NCBI GenBank assembly: GCA_902799045.1
Contig: CADBZH010000011.1
Span: forward strand, 182,434-219,610
Source: an uncultured Eubacteriales bacterium
GTDB lineage: Bacteria > Bacillota > Clostridia > Christensenellales > Aristaeellaceae
Reading direction: 5' to 3'
Length of the DNA stretch: 37,177 bases
The first letter of the stretch is position 1, and every line of letters begins with the position of its first letter. The notes beneath the pieces were generated by a model. The model saw only the letters and a program-made list of their open reading frames with translations. It was not told the DNA's origin and made no database searches. Shown in pieces: positions 14,911-22,911 of this stretch. The translations under genes were made by a program, and so were the position numbers.

Positions 14911-16260
14911 ATGGCATTCGAGGGATTGACCGATAAATTACAGGGCGCTTTCAAAAAGCTGAACAGCAAGGGCAAGCTGAGCGAGGCGGACGTCAAGGCC
15001 GCGATGCGCGAGGTGCGCATGGCGCTGCTGGAGGCCGACGTGAACTTCCTCGTCGTGAAGGACTTCGTCAAGAAGGTCACCGAGCGGGCCGTCGGCGCGG
15101 ACATCATGCAGAGTCTCACCCCCGGCCAGCAGGTCATCAAGATCGTCAACGAGGAAATGACGAACCTGATGGGCGGCACCAACGCCAAGCTGACCTACTC
15201 CCCCCAGGCCCCGACGATCTACATGATGGCCGGCCTGCAGGGCGCGGGCAAGACCACCATGTGCGCCAAGCTGGGCAACATGCTCAAGAAGGACAACAAG
15301 AAGCCCCTGCTGGTGGCCTGCGACGTGTATCGCCCCGCCGCCATCAAGCAGCTGCAGGTCGTCGGCGGGCAGGTGGGCGTCGAGGTGTTCGAGCGCGGCC
15401 AGGGCAACCCCGTCGAAATCGCCAAAGAGGCCGTGGAGTACGCCCGCTACTATGGGCGCGACCCGGTGATCATCGACACCGCCGGCCGCCTGCACATCGA
15501 CGAAAACCTGATGCAGGAGCTGCGCGACGTCCGCGCGGCGGTGAAGCCGAAGGAGATCCTCCTGGTGGTGGACGCCATGACCGGCCAGGACGCCGTGAAC
15601 GTGGCCAAGACCTTCAACGAGGCGCTGGGCATCGACGGCGTGATCCTCACCAAGCTGGACGGCGACACCCGCGGCGGCGCGGCCATCTCGGTGCGCGCGG
15701 TGACGGGCAAGCCCATCAAGTTCGCCGGCATCGGCGAAAAGCTGACGGACATCGAGCCCTTCCACCCGGACCGCATGGCCAGCCGCATCCTCGGCATGGG
15801 CGACGTGCTGACGCTGATCGACAAGGCCCAGGAGAACTTCGACGAGCAGGCCGCCATCGACCTCACCCGCAAGATGCGCACCAACTCCTTCACGCTGGAG
15901 GATTACCTGGAGCAGCTCAAGCAGATGAACAAGATGGGCTCGATCACCGACCTTCTGAAGATGATCCCCGGCCTGGGCAGCAAGATCAAGGACGTGGACA
16001 TCGACGAGGAGCAGGTCAGCAAGGCCCAGAAGAAGAACGAGGCCATCATCCTCTCCATGACCCGCATGGAGCGCCGCAACCCCGATATCCTCAACGCCAG
16101 CCGCAAGCGCCGCGTGGCCGCCGGCAGCGGCACCACCGTGCAGGACGTGAACCTGCTGCTGAAGCAGTTTGAGCAGGCCCGCACCATGATGAAGAGCATG
16201 ATGGGCGGCGGCAAGCGCGGCCGGATGCGCATCCCCTTCGGGAAGATGCCCAAGTTCTGA
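14911..16260 (+). CDS. ffh: Signal recognition particle protein Ffh (SRP54)
   Basis: GTPase that binds 4.5S/6S-type SRP RNA and nascent signal peptides and docks with FtsY to deliver them to SecYEG. 449 residues, normal length. The N domain (1-90) is followed by the G domain with GLQGAGKTT (108-116), DTAGR and TKLDGDTRGGAA; the M domain is methionine-rich (KQMNKMGSITDLLKMIPG, MTRMERRNPDILNASRKRRVAAGSG, MMKSMMGGGKRGRM). A GGAGGG-type SD lies just upstream of the ATG. The SRP RNA gene is not in the window. Confidence 0.98.
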   Translation: MAFEGLTDKLQGAFKKLNSKGKLSEADVKAAMREVRMALLEADVNFLVVKDFVKKVTERAVGADIMQSLTPGQQVIKIVNEEMTNLMGGTNAKLTYSPQAPTIYMMAGLQGAGKTTMCAKLGNMLKKDNKKPLLVACDVYRPAAIKQLQVVGGQVGVEVFERGQGNPVEIAKEAVEYARYYGRDPVIIDTAGRLHIDENLMQELRDVRAAVKPKEILLVVDAMTGQDAVNVAKTFNEALGIDGVILTKLDGDTRGGAAISVRAVTGKPIKFAGIGEKLTDIEPFHPDRMASRILGMGDVLTLIDKAQENFDEQAAIDLTRKMRTNSFTLEDYLEQLKQMNKMGSITDLLKMIPGLGSKIKDVDIDEEQVSKAQKKNEAIILSMTRMERRNPDILNASRKRRVAAGSGTTVQDVNLLLKQFEQARTMMKSMMGGGKRGRMRIPFGKMPKF

Positions 16261-16280
16261 TTTCCGGTGGAAATCAGAAC

Positions 16281-16388
<108 letters not shown>

Positions 16389-16455
16389 CAATAAATCCGG
16401 TACACCACCGTATTTATACACCAACATCCGATAATCATTAAGGAGGACACTCAAA

Positions 16456-16695
16456 ATGGTCAAGATTCGTCTGAAGAGAATGGGCATGAAGAAGAAGCCC
16501 TTCTATCGCCTGGTTGTCACCGACAGCCGCAACCCCCGCGACGGCCGCTTCATCGAGGAGATCGGCTACTACAACCCCGTTTCCGAGCCCGTTGAGATGA
16601 AGATCAACGACGAGCGCGCCAAGTACTGGCTCGGCGTGGGCGCCCAGCCCACCGACACCGTCCGCGCGCTGCTCAAGAAGGGCGGAGTCCTGTAA
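16456..16695 (+). CDS. rpsP: Small ribosomal subunit protein bS16
   Basis: 79 residues, the normal length, opening [21 protein letters not shown], which is diagnostic for bS16. It binds 16S rRNA early in 30S assembly. AAGGAGG lies 7-8 bases before the ATG. It is followed after 2 bases by khpA, as in many Bacillota. No strong promoter is seen between ffh and here, so transcription may read through the heptamer hairpin. Confidence 0.98.
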   Translation: MVKIRLKRMGMKKKPFYRLVVTDSRNPRDGRFIEEIGYYNPVSEPVEMKINDERAKYWLGVGAQPTDTVRALLKKGGVL

Positions 16696-16697
16696 TC

Positions 16698-16925
16698 ATG
16701 GTTGAATTGGTCAAGTATATCGCCCAGGCCCTGGTGGAAAAACCCGAGGCCGTGGATGTCCGCGAGGTCGAAAACGAAGACAGCATCGTCATCGAGCTGC
16801 GCGTCGACCCCGACGACATGGGCAAGGTCATCGGCAAGCAGGGCCGCATCGCCAAGGCGATTCGCACCGTGGTGAAGGCCGCTTCCGTCAAGACCCCGAA
16901 GCCCGTCTTTGTGGAGATCATCTGA
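16698..16925 (+). CDS. khpA: KhpA, KH-domain RNA-binding protein
   Basis: 75 residues forming one KH domain with the RNA-binding loop GKVIGKQGR (GxxG type). KhpA (YlqC) works with KhpB/Jag as a small-RNA and mRNA chaperone that affects cell division and cell length in Gram-positive bacteria. Start two bases after rpsP, so the two are translated as a pair. In many relatives the cluster continues with rimM, trmD and rplS; here it ends at a terminator. Confidence 0.96.
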   Translation: MVELVKYIAQALVEKPEAVDVREVENEDSIVIELRVDPDDMGKVIGKQGRIAKAIRTVVKAASVKTPKPVFVEII

Positions 16926-16934
16926 TGCTCCGCC

Positions 16935-16973
16935 ACGCGGCGGGGAGCCAACCGGTTCCCCGCCGCGTTTTTG
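16935..16973 (+). terminator. Intrinsic terminator after khpA
   Basis: ACGCGGCGGGGA (16935-16946) pairs with TCCCCGCCGCGT (16957-16968), followed by TTTTGC-ATTTTT. A strong stem with a U-rich tail. Confidence 0.92.
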
Positions 16974-17064
16974 CATTTTTGCATTAGTTTCATGCAACTA
17001 ACGCCCTCTGTTAGCGGAATTAAACCCCCATTATTGACTTTTTTGCAGTTTTCGCGATTGGATA

Positions 17065-17093
17065 TTGCATTTCAGCCGATTTGGGTGTATAAT
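17065..17093 (+). promoter_or_regulatory. Sigma-A promoter of the ferredoxin gene
   Basis: TTGCAT at 17065-17070, 17 bases, TATAAT at 17088-17093; start of transcription near 17100, about 25 bases before the ATG. Confidence 0.8.
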
Positions 17094-17124
17094 ACACTCA
17101 ACCACAAAACAGGAGGTACTTATC

Positions 17125-17295
17125 ATGGCATATCAGATCAGTGACGAGTGCATCGCCTGCGGCGCGTGCGCTGAGGAATGTCCCGTTTCCGCCATCTCTG
17201 AGGGCGAAGGCAAGTTCAACATCGATGCGGACACCTGCGTGTCCTGCGGCGCTTGCGCCGGTGTGTGCCCCGTGGGCGCGCCCGCCGAGGCCTGA
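17125..17295 (+). CDS. 2[4Fe-4S] clostridial-type ferredoxin
   Basis: 56-residue electron carrier of anaerobes, used by pyruvate:ferredoxin oxidoreductase, hydrogenases and Rnf-type complexes. Two cluster motifs are intact: Cys9-x2-Cys12-x2-Cys15-x3-Cys19-Pro and Cys38-x2-Cys41-x2-Cys44-x3-Cys48-Pro. ATG 17125 follows AGGAGG at the ideal distance. The gene stands alone between its own promoter and terminator, which fits a highly expressed small protein. Confidence 0.97.
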   Translation: MAYQISDECIACGACAEECPVSAISEGEGKFNIDADTCVSCGACAGVCPVGAPAEA

Positions 17296-17304
17296 TCATC
17301 GAAA

Positions 17305-17338
17305 CCGATAAAAACCCCGCTTCGGCGGGGTTTTTATC
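17305..17338 (+). terminator. Intrinsic terminator after the ferredoxin gene
   Basis: GATAAAAACCCCGC, loop TTCG, GCGGGGTTTTTATC: a near-perfect stem ending in a U-tract, able to work in both directions. Confidence 0.95.
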
Positions 17339-17367
17339 GTCCATGCGTGGCAAACCATCCCATTATC

Positions 17368-17396
17368 TTGCAAATCATTTTCGATATTCTTACAAT
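17368..17396 (+). promoter_or_regulatory. Sigma-A promoter of the SpoIID-domain gene
   Basis: TTGCAA at 17368-17373, 17 bases, TACAAT at 17391-17396. The leader to the ATG at 17503 is about 100 bases and contains GGTGGGCCT...GGCCTGCC, which may fold. Confidence 0.65.
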
Positions 17397-17502
17397 TATA
17401 TACACCGGCAGGAAAACAGCGTCTCAAATCGAATTGATAACAGGTGGGCCTTTATGGGTTTGTCAGGCCTGCCTACCGAAGATGAAATCGAACGAGGGTC
17501 GC

Positions 17503-20229
17503 ATGCGAATGACGATTCAACGGAGATTGCGCAACGCCTGCGCGCGCACATGGATGGCCGCGCTGGCGCTGTTGCTGTGCCTGTGCGCCGTCGGCGCGAA
17601 TGCCGAGAGCGACGGCACGCTGCGGGTTAAGCTGACGCGCCTGGGCTCCCCGGCCGCGATCCAGCTGACCGCCGACTGCGACTACGTCCTCGCCTCCGAC
17701 CCCGATCTGCGCGTTTCCGCCGGGGAAACGCTGACCGTCTCCGCCCATGGCGGCAGCCTCACGCTCAGGACGCGCCAGGCCACCCTGGACGTCGGCCCCT
17801 CCGTGCGACTGCGCCGCGAGGGCAACGGCAGCGTCGGCGCGCAGTTCGCCTCCCCCGCCCTCTCCAACCGCTTCTGCGGCGACCTGGACTTCACCGCCAG
17901 CGGCGACGTGGTGAACACCGTGCTGCGCATCTACGTGGAGGACTATCTCTACGGCGTGGTGGGCTACGAGATGCCCCCCTCCAGCGACCTGGAAGCCCTG
18001 AAGGCCCAGGCCGTGGTGGCCCGCAACTACGCCCTGCGCCAGAAGGCCGCCCGCGCCGGCGCCGCCTACGATCTCACCGACACCGGCGACGCCCTCAGCT
18101 ATCGCGGCTACAGCGGCGCGTCCGAGTACGCCAACGTGCTGCGCGCCGTGGACGAGACCCGCGGCCAGACCCTCTACTTCGAGGGCAGCCCGGCCACCTG
18201 CTATTTCTGCGATTCCAACGGTGGCCAGATTGAATCCGCCGCCAACGCGCTGGACACCGCGCTCCCCTACAGCGCGGTACGCGACGATCCCTACGACCTG
18301 GATGGCGCGGGCGTCAAGAAGACCGCCGCGATCCGCAAGGACGCCGCGGAGCTGGATTCCCGGCTGGCCCAGGCGCTCCAGGGCGGCCTGGACGCCCAGC
18401 TGGAGGCCCTCGGCTACACCGCCGCCTACATCGACGGCATCGAGGCCATCCTCCCCGGCGCGGCCCGCTTTGACGCGCCCAGCCGCCTCTACGCCGCGCT
18501 CGTCTTCCAGCTCGACATCACCGGCCGGACGCCCGAGGGCGACCTCCGCGAGGATCAGGCCCGGGTGGAGATCCCCACCTACGGCGGCCTGGAGGCCTGG
18601 TACGATCTGTCCATCAACGCCGCCGACAACGAGACCGTCTGGCTCTCGGAGACCGACCGCGCCTTCGAGGTCACGTTCCGCCGCAGCGGCTCCGGCCTCG
18701 GCATGAGCCAGCGCGGGGCCCAGGTGATGGCGAAGAAGGGCTTCGCCTGCCGCGAGATTCTGGAATACTACTACCCCGGCACGGCGCTTCGCACGCTGGA
18801 GCTGACGGACGCGGCCCGGGACGGCCAGGGCGTCGTGAGCCTGGAGGCCGAGCCCATCGCCGCCGCCCGCCTCAGCCAGAAGGCCCGCCTGTACGAGGGC
18901 GCGGACGAATCCACAGCCGTCATCAGCATGCTCCCGGCCGGCGCCACCGTGGAGGTCTACGCCGTGCAGGGCGACTGGGCGGCGCTGGGCAGCGGCGGGG
19001 TCTACGGCTTCGGCCACACCGACGCGCTGGCGGACTTTGCCCTTTCGGGCGTCCCCGTCGCCACCGTCAAGAACGACACCGCGGCGAAGGTGGGCATGCC
19101 CGTGGACGTGCTGCAGCTGCCCGTCGCCGAGGCGAAGGTGCTCTCCAGCCTGAACGGCGGCGACACCGTGCGCCTGCAGGCCTACTCCGACGTGTGGGCG
19201 CAGGTGCGCACCGCCGAGGGCGTCGTGGGCTTCATCCCCCGGGGCGCGCTGACGCTGCAGGCCGAGGACGGCGAGGGCGACGGCGAAATCGTCACCGCGC
19301 CGGAGAACATGATCGCCCTGCTCACCGCCGACGCGGGCCTCTACGTCAACGCCGACGACTCCATGGCCCCGCAGGTCACGCTGCCGGAGGGCAGCTACGT
19401 GCAGGTCCTCGCCTACAACCGCGCCTGGGCCTACACCCGCACCGAGGACGGCCTCACCGGCTATGTGAAGCTCAGCGGCCTCTCCGCGGTGGAAGCCGCC
19501 CCGACGGAGGAACCCCTCCCGGACGCCGACGAAGCCGGCGAAAGCAACGGCGATATCACCGTCGTCGATGGCGTGGAATACCGCTATGTCAGCGCCGAGG
19601 CCCTGCCGATGTTTGAATCGAACGACTCCGCCTCCCCCGTGCTGGCCACGCTTTCCGCGGGCACGGAGGTGCGCCTGGGGGCCTACGACGCCGAATGGGC
19701 CTGCGTCCGCGTGGACGGCGTGACCGGCTTCGTGCTGCTCAGCGGGCTCACCGATGTCGCGCCGGAGCCGGAGGAAGGCGACATCGACGGCGGCGAGGTC
19801 ACCGTCATCAAGGGTACCCAGTATGCCACCGTCGTGGCCGACTGCCCCGTCTATCCCACCTACGACGCCTCCCAGACGCCGCTGACCCGGCTCACCCAGG
19901 GCGAGCGGGTGCAGTTGGGCGCGTACAACCGCCGCTGGGCCTGCGTCCGCGTGGACGGCGTGACCGGCTTCATGCCCATCGAGGCGCTGGAGCTGGAGGC
20001 CGTGGACATCCCGCCCATGGACGACGGCGTGAACTACCTGGAGTGCGAGGCCGAGGCCACCGCCCGGGTGGAGCTGTACGCCAGCGCCGAGCTCACCGGC
20101 GACGTGCTGGCCGAATTGAACAAGGGCGACCGCCTGCACGTCTATGCCTTTAACCGCGCCACCGCCTACGTGGAGGCCAACGGCGTCCGCGGCTTCGTGG
20201 CGCTGAGATACCTGAACAAGGTCGATTAG
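17503..20229 (+). CDS. Exported SpoIID/LytB-domain protein with six SH3-like repeats
   Basis: 908 residues. After a signal peptide (RR-containing n-region, hydrophobic AALALLLCLC, cleavage near ANA) comes a SpoIID domain: LRIYVEDYLYGVVGYEMPP (catalytic-type Glu156), LKAQAVVARNYAL, and SGLGMSQRGAQVMAKKG. SpoIID enzymes are lytic transglycosylases that cut denuded glycan strands during engulfment; LytB-type relatives act in vegetative wall remodelling. The second half (about 455-908) contains six SH3-like repeats, each ending in a W/Y-A-x-V-R...G-x-x-G-F pattern, likely wall-binding. The start is ATG 17503 with GAGGG upstream; ATG 17509 is possible, and the 52 residues before it lack an SD. TAG at 20227 is the first triplet of repeat copy C. 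Whether it is a sporulation or vegetative protein is open. Confidence 0.88.
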   Translation: MRMTIQRRLRNACARTWMAALALLLCLCAVGANAESDGTLRVKLTRLGSPAAIQLTADCDYVLASDPDLRVSAGETLTVSAHGGSLTLRTRQATLDVGPSVRLRREGNGSVGAQFASPALSNRFCGDLDFTASGDVVNTVLRIYVEDYLYGVVGYEMPPSSDLEALKAQAVVARNYALRQKAARAGAAYDLTDTGDALSYRGYSGASEYANVLRAVDETRGQTLYFEGSPATCYFCDSNGGQIESAANALDTALPYSAVRDDPYDLDGAGVKKTAAIRKDAAELDSRLAQALQGGLDAQLEALGYTAAYIDGIEAILPGAARFDAPSRLYAALVFQLDITGRTPEGDLREDQARVEIPTYGGLEAWYDLSINAADNETVWLSETDRAFEVTFRRSGSGLGMSQRGAQVMAKKGFACREILEYYYPGTALRTLELTDAARDGQGVVSLEAEPIAAARLSQKARLYEGADESTAVISMLPAGATVEVYAVQGDWAALGSGGVYGFGHTDALADFALSGVPVATVKNDTAAKVGMPVDVLQLPVAEAKVLSSLNGGDTVRLQAYSDVWAQVRTAEGVVGFIPRGALTLQAEDGEGDGEIVTAPENMIALLTADAGLYVNADDSMAPQVTLPEGSYVQVLAYNRAWAYTRTEDGLTGYVKLSGLSAVEAAPTEEPLPDADEAGESNGDITVVDGVEYRYVSAEALPMFESNDSASPVLATLSAGTEVRLGAYDAEWACVRVDGVTGFVLLSGLTDVAPEPEEGDIDGGEVTVIKGTQYATVVADCPVYPTYDASQTPLTRLTQGERVQLGAYNRRWACVRVDGVTGFMPIEALELEAVDIPPMDDGVNYLECEAEATARVELYASAELTGDVLAELNKGDRLHVYAFNRATAYVEANGVRGFVALRYLNKVD

Positions 20230-20390
20230 GTTTGTTTCCAATGGTTGCAAGTCGAAAAAGCAACACAGAAATGCAGCTAAAGGCGGGAAACCCGAAAGGT
20301 TTTCCGGTCAGCGCTGCGCTGACTGCATCGTTGCAATCCGAAGGATCGGGACGATGCACCTCAGGCTCCGAAAATGCGCTTCAGGGATTG
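20227..20390 (-). repeat. Palindromic repeat element, copy C (inverted, expanded)
   Basis: On the minus strand it reads AATCCCTGAAGCGCATTTTCGG (20387-20366), then TGCATTTCTGTGTTGC and CGACTTGCAACCA, matching copy A in the reverse orientation, with about 80 extra bases in the centre (GGTCAGCGCTGCGCTGAC palindrome). Its outer end supplies the TAG of the SpoIID-domain gene. Confidence 0.75.
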
Positions 20391-20420
20391 TGAACCACGC
20401 CCTGGCAAGAGTGGGAAGAT

Positions 20421-21839
20421 ATGACCATCAAGAAGACACTTTCGATCCTCCTGGCCTGTCTGCTGGCCGCTTGCGCCCTCGCCGAGCCGCTGGACACCGA
20501 ATACCTGGTGGACATGACCGCCGAGGAGATCAGCGCCCTGGAGGAGCGCCTCTGGGAGCTGGGCTACCTCGCCGCCGAGACCGACGGCGTGTTTGACGCG
20601 GAGACCCGCTCAGCCCTGGAGAGCTTCCAGCAGGCCAACGGCCTGCAGGTGAACGGCGCGGCCGACGAGGAGACGCTCGCGCGCCTGAACAGCCCCGACG
20701 CCCTGTCGCGCCAGGGCTACTTGACGCGCTTTGCCAACGCCTACGCCCAGATGACGCCGCTGGAGAAGGGCTCGACCAGCAACGACGTGCTGTCGGTGCA
20801 GCGCAAGCTGAAGGAATACGCCTATTTCGACGGCAACCCCGACGGCGTGTTTGACGACGCGACCGGCGCGGCGGTGGAGCGCTTCCAGATGGTGAACGGC
20901 CTGCCCGTGAACGGCGTCGCCGACGGCGCGGTGCTGATGCGGCTGATGGCCGATTCCCCGATCACCTGGCCCGCGTTCCTCACCGAAATGGCTGCCGGCG
21001 AAGGCGATTCCGGCCTGAACGTCTATGTCCTGCAAAAGCGGCTCTCCGCCCTGGGCTATTTCACCGGCAGCTGCACCGCCTCCTTCGGCGACCTGACGCG
21101 GGAAGCCGTGCTGGCCTACCAGCGCGCCAGGGGCCTGGAGGCCACCGGCCGCGCCGACAGCGACACCTGGGCCGCGCTCTACGCCGACGCCCGCGCCGAT
21201 GACGGCACGCTGCGCGTGGGCGACTACGGCGACGACATCCACGCCATCCAGGAGCGCCTGAACGCCCTGGGCTTCTTCGACCACGACACCACCGGCATCT
21301 ACGGCTACACCACCGAGACCGCCGTGCGCCTGTACCAGATGGCCGCGAACCTCCCCGCCACCGGCGAGATCGACGCCGCCACGCTGAACCACATGAACGG
21401 CAATTCCGCCGTCTCCACGCTGGACGGCATCGTGCAGCAGCGCTTCCAGCTGATGCTGGACGGCGCGGGCGAAGCGGCCCAGATCCGCATCGCGCGCATC
21501 GCCGAGGGCCTGCTGGGCGCGGGCTTCGGCAGCGGCGACGACGAACTCTACCCCGGCTTCGCCTTCGTGCAGTACGTGTGCGTCTCCGCGGGCCTGCCCG
21601 TCACCTTCCCGGAGGATCTGATCCGCATGGCCGACCGCCAGGTGGAGACCATCGAAGCCGTCGATCCCGGCGACATCGTGGCCTTCCAGAGCGCCAGCGC
21701 CGACGCCGTCACCATCCAGCTCGCCATCGGCGCGGGCGATGGCAAGGTCTTCTGCGCCACCGAAAGCGGCGGCTGGGTCGTGCTCAGCTACATGGACCAG
21801 ATGGAAGGCGCGACGATCTACTGCTGGGACGCGGATTAA
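20421..21839 (+). CDS. Exported peptidoglycan-binding protein with degenerate NlpC/P60 domain
   Basis: 472 residues. A signal peptide contains a possible lipobox (LAAC) and a type I site (ALA-E), so it may be lipid-anchored or free. Four PG_binding_1 repeats follow (about 28-85, 104-165, 183-240, 258-322), each with the Q-x-x-L-x-x-x-G...F...DGxFxxxTxxAVxxFQ pattern. The C-terminal 135 residues align with NlpC/P60 peptidases (AEGLLGAGFGSGD, FVQYVCVSAGLP, PGDIVAFQS, GAGDGKVFCATESGG), but the catalytic DCSGF reads PGFAF and the HVGI position reads TIQL, so the Cys and His are both gone. It probably binds wall rather than cutting it. It follows the SpoIID-domain gene and may partner with it. The SD before ATG 20421 is weak (GTGGGA). 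Confidence 0.85.
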   Translation: MTIKKTLSILLACLLAACALAEPLDTEYLVDMTAEEISALEERLWELGYLAAETDGVFDAETRSALESFQQANGLQVNGAADEETLARLNSPDALSRQGYLTRFANAYAQMTPLEKGSTSNDVLSVQRKLKEYAYFDGNPDGVFDDATGAAVERFQMVNGLPVNGVADGAVLMRLMADSPITWPAFLTEMAAGEGDSGLNVYVLQKRLSALGYFTGSCTASFGDLTREAVLAYQRARGLEATGRADSDTWAALYADARADDGTLRVGDYGDDIHAIQERLNALGFFDHDTTGIYGYTTETAVRLYQMAANLPATGEIDAATLNHMNGNSAVSTLDGIVQQRFQLMLDGAGEAAQIRIARIAEGLLGAGFGSGDDELYPGFAFVQYVCVSAGLPVTFPEDLIRMADRQVETIEAVDPGDIVAFQSASADAVTIQLAIGAGDGKVFCATESGGWVVLSYMDQMEGATIYCWDAD

Positions 21840-21872
21840 AATGTGTTTCCAAAATTCCTGAAGCGCGCAGCA
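21837..21872. repeat. Palindromic repeat element, copy D (fragment)
   Basis: TAAAATGTGTTTCCAAAATTCCTGAAGCGC is a diverged copy of the left end of copy A; only about 35 bases are kept. Its first triplet is the TAA stop of the preceding gene. Confidence 0.6.
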
Positions 21873-21931
21873 TCAACAGACTACGATCAACCAATACCAC
21901 AGGTTTCCGTGAAAAAACAATTTCCTGGACG

Positions 21932-22687
21932 GTGAGCAAACCCGTGGAACCTTCCCTCCTCCCCGGCGAGCGCCTGGACGACCTTCAGTGCCGCGGCCTC
22001 AAGATCATCCAGCGGCCGGACGCCTTTCGCTTCGGCACGGACAGCGTGCTGCTGGCGGATTTTGCCGCGCCCCGCAAGGGCGACAGGGCCGTGGACCTGG
22101 GCTGCGGCACGGGGGCCATCGCCCTGCTGATGGCGGGACACCGGTCCGAATTGAGCGTCGAAGCGGTGGAGCTCCAGCCGGAGATCGCCGACATGGCCCG
22201 ACGCAGCGTGGCGCTGAACGGGCTGGAAGCGCGCGTCCACGTGCACAATCTGGACATGCGCGAGGCCTGGCGCACCCTCGGCGCGGGCCGCTTTTCCCTG
22301 GCCGTGTGCAACCCGCCCTACGGCAGGAGCGGCGCGGCGCTGGAGAGCCTCAGCGACGCCAAGCGCGTCGCCCGCCACGAGGGCGACCTGACGCCCGCCG
22401 CCCTGGCCCGCTCCGCCGCCATGCTGCTCAAGAACGGCGGCCGCTTCAGCTGCATCTATCCGGCCCCCCGGTCCTACGAGCTGATGCGCGCCATGGACGG
22501 CGCTTCCATCGCGCCCAAGCGCCTGCGCATGGTGCAGGGCGTGGCGGGCCGCGCGCCGAAATTCGTGCTGCTCGAGGGCGTGAAGGGCGGCGGCGAGGGC
22601 CTGCACTGGCTGGCGCCCCTCGTGCTGCGCGACGAAAGCGGCGCCTTCACCGAGGAATGGCACCGCATCTATGATCCATGCCCATGA
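21932..22687 (+). CDS. TrmN6-like tRNA/N6-adenine methyltransferase
   Basis: SAM-dependent methyltransferase of the YfiC/TrmN6 group, 251 residues. The opening LDDLQCRGLKIIQRPDAFRFGTDSVLLADF is typical of that group; motif I is DLGCGTG (55-61) and the catalytic N6-adenine motif NPPY (127-130, CNPPYGRSG). E. coli TrmN6 modifies A37 of tRNA1-Val; the Bacillota homologues are usually annotated the same way without proof. No ATG exists upstream in frame; the GTG at 21932 is the best start, with GTG 21944 as the alternative and no strong SD for either. The gene lies behind repeat fragment D. Confidence 0.88.
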   Translation: MSKPVEPSLLPGERLDDLQCRGLKIIQRPDAFRFGTDSVLLADFAAPRKGDRAVDLGCGTGAIALLMAGHRSELSVEAVELQPEIADMARRSVALNGLEARVHVHNLDMREAWRTLGAGRFSLAVCNPPYGRSGAALESLSDAKRVARHEGDLTPAALARSAAMLLKNGGRFSCIYPAPRSYELMRAMDGASIAPKRLRMVQGVAGRAPKFVLLEGVKGGGEGLHWLAPLVLRDESGAFTEEWHRIYDPCP

Positions 22688-22702
22688 ATTAACATATCGC
22701 GC

Positions 22703-22731
22703 TTGACAGCCGCGCGCGAACCGTATAGAAT
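22703..22731 (+). promoter_or_regulatory. Sigma-A promoter of the TPP riboswitch-thiT transcript
   Basis: TTGACA at 22703-22708, 17 bases, TAGAAT at 22726-22731, immediately before the riboswitch. Confidence 0.85.
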
Positions 22732-22741
22732 AATACCAGCG

Positions 22742-22828
22742 CAAAACAGGGGAGCTTAAAGCTGAGATTTACGCGGAGCGTATAAACCCTTTTACCTGAT
22801 CCGGACAATGCCGGCGTAGGGAGTTTGG
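22742..22828 (+). ncRNA. TPP riboswitch (THI element)
   Basis: Thiamine pyrophosphate aptamer with the conserved blocks GGGGAGC..AAAGCTGAGA, ACCCTTTTACCTGATCCGG and AATGCCGGCGTAGGGA; the outer stem can form from CAAAAC and GTTTG. An intrinsic terminator follows, so TPP binding should stop transcription of thiT. Confidence 0.96.
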
Positions 22829-22850
22829 CAATTCACAACTTTATGGGTTC

Positions 22851-22883
22851 GCGCCTGCTTTGCCAAGCAGGCGCCTTTGTTTG
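22851..22883 (+). terminator. Riboswitch-controlled intrinsic terminator
   Basis: GCGCCTGCTT (22851-22860), loop TGCC, AAGCAGGCGC (22865-22874), then CTTTGTTTG. It is placed between the aptamer and thiT as expected for transcriptional control. Confidence 0.85.
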
Positions 22884-22911
22884 CGCGAATACACCGATGG
22901 AGGACGATACC

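Noticed and set aside
17347-17502. N-terminal extension of the SpoIID-domain protein
   Set aside because: The extra 52 residues precede the signal peptide, overlap the promoter region and lack an SD; ATG 17503 gives a normal signal peptide.
20421-21839. Active NlpC/P60 endopeptidase
   Set aside because: The catalytic Cys and His positions are replaced, so an enzyme call is not supported.
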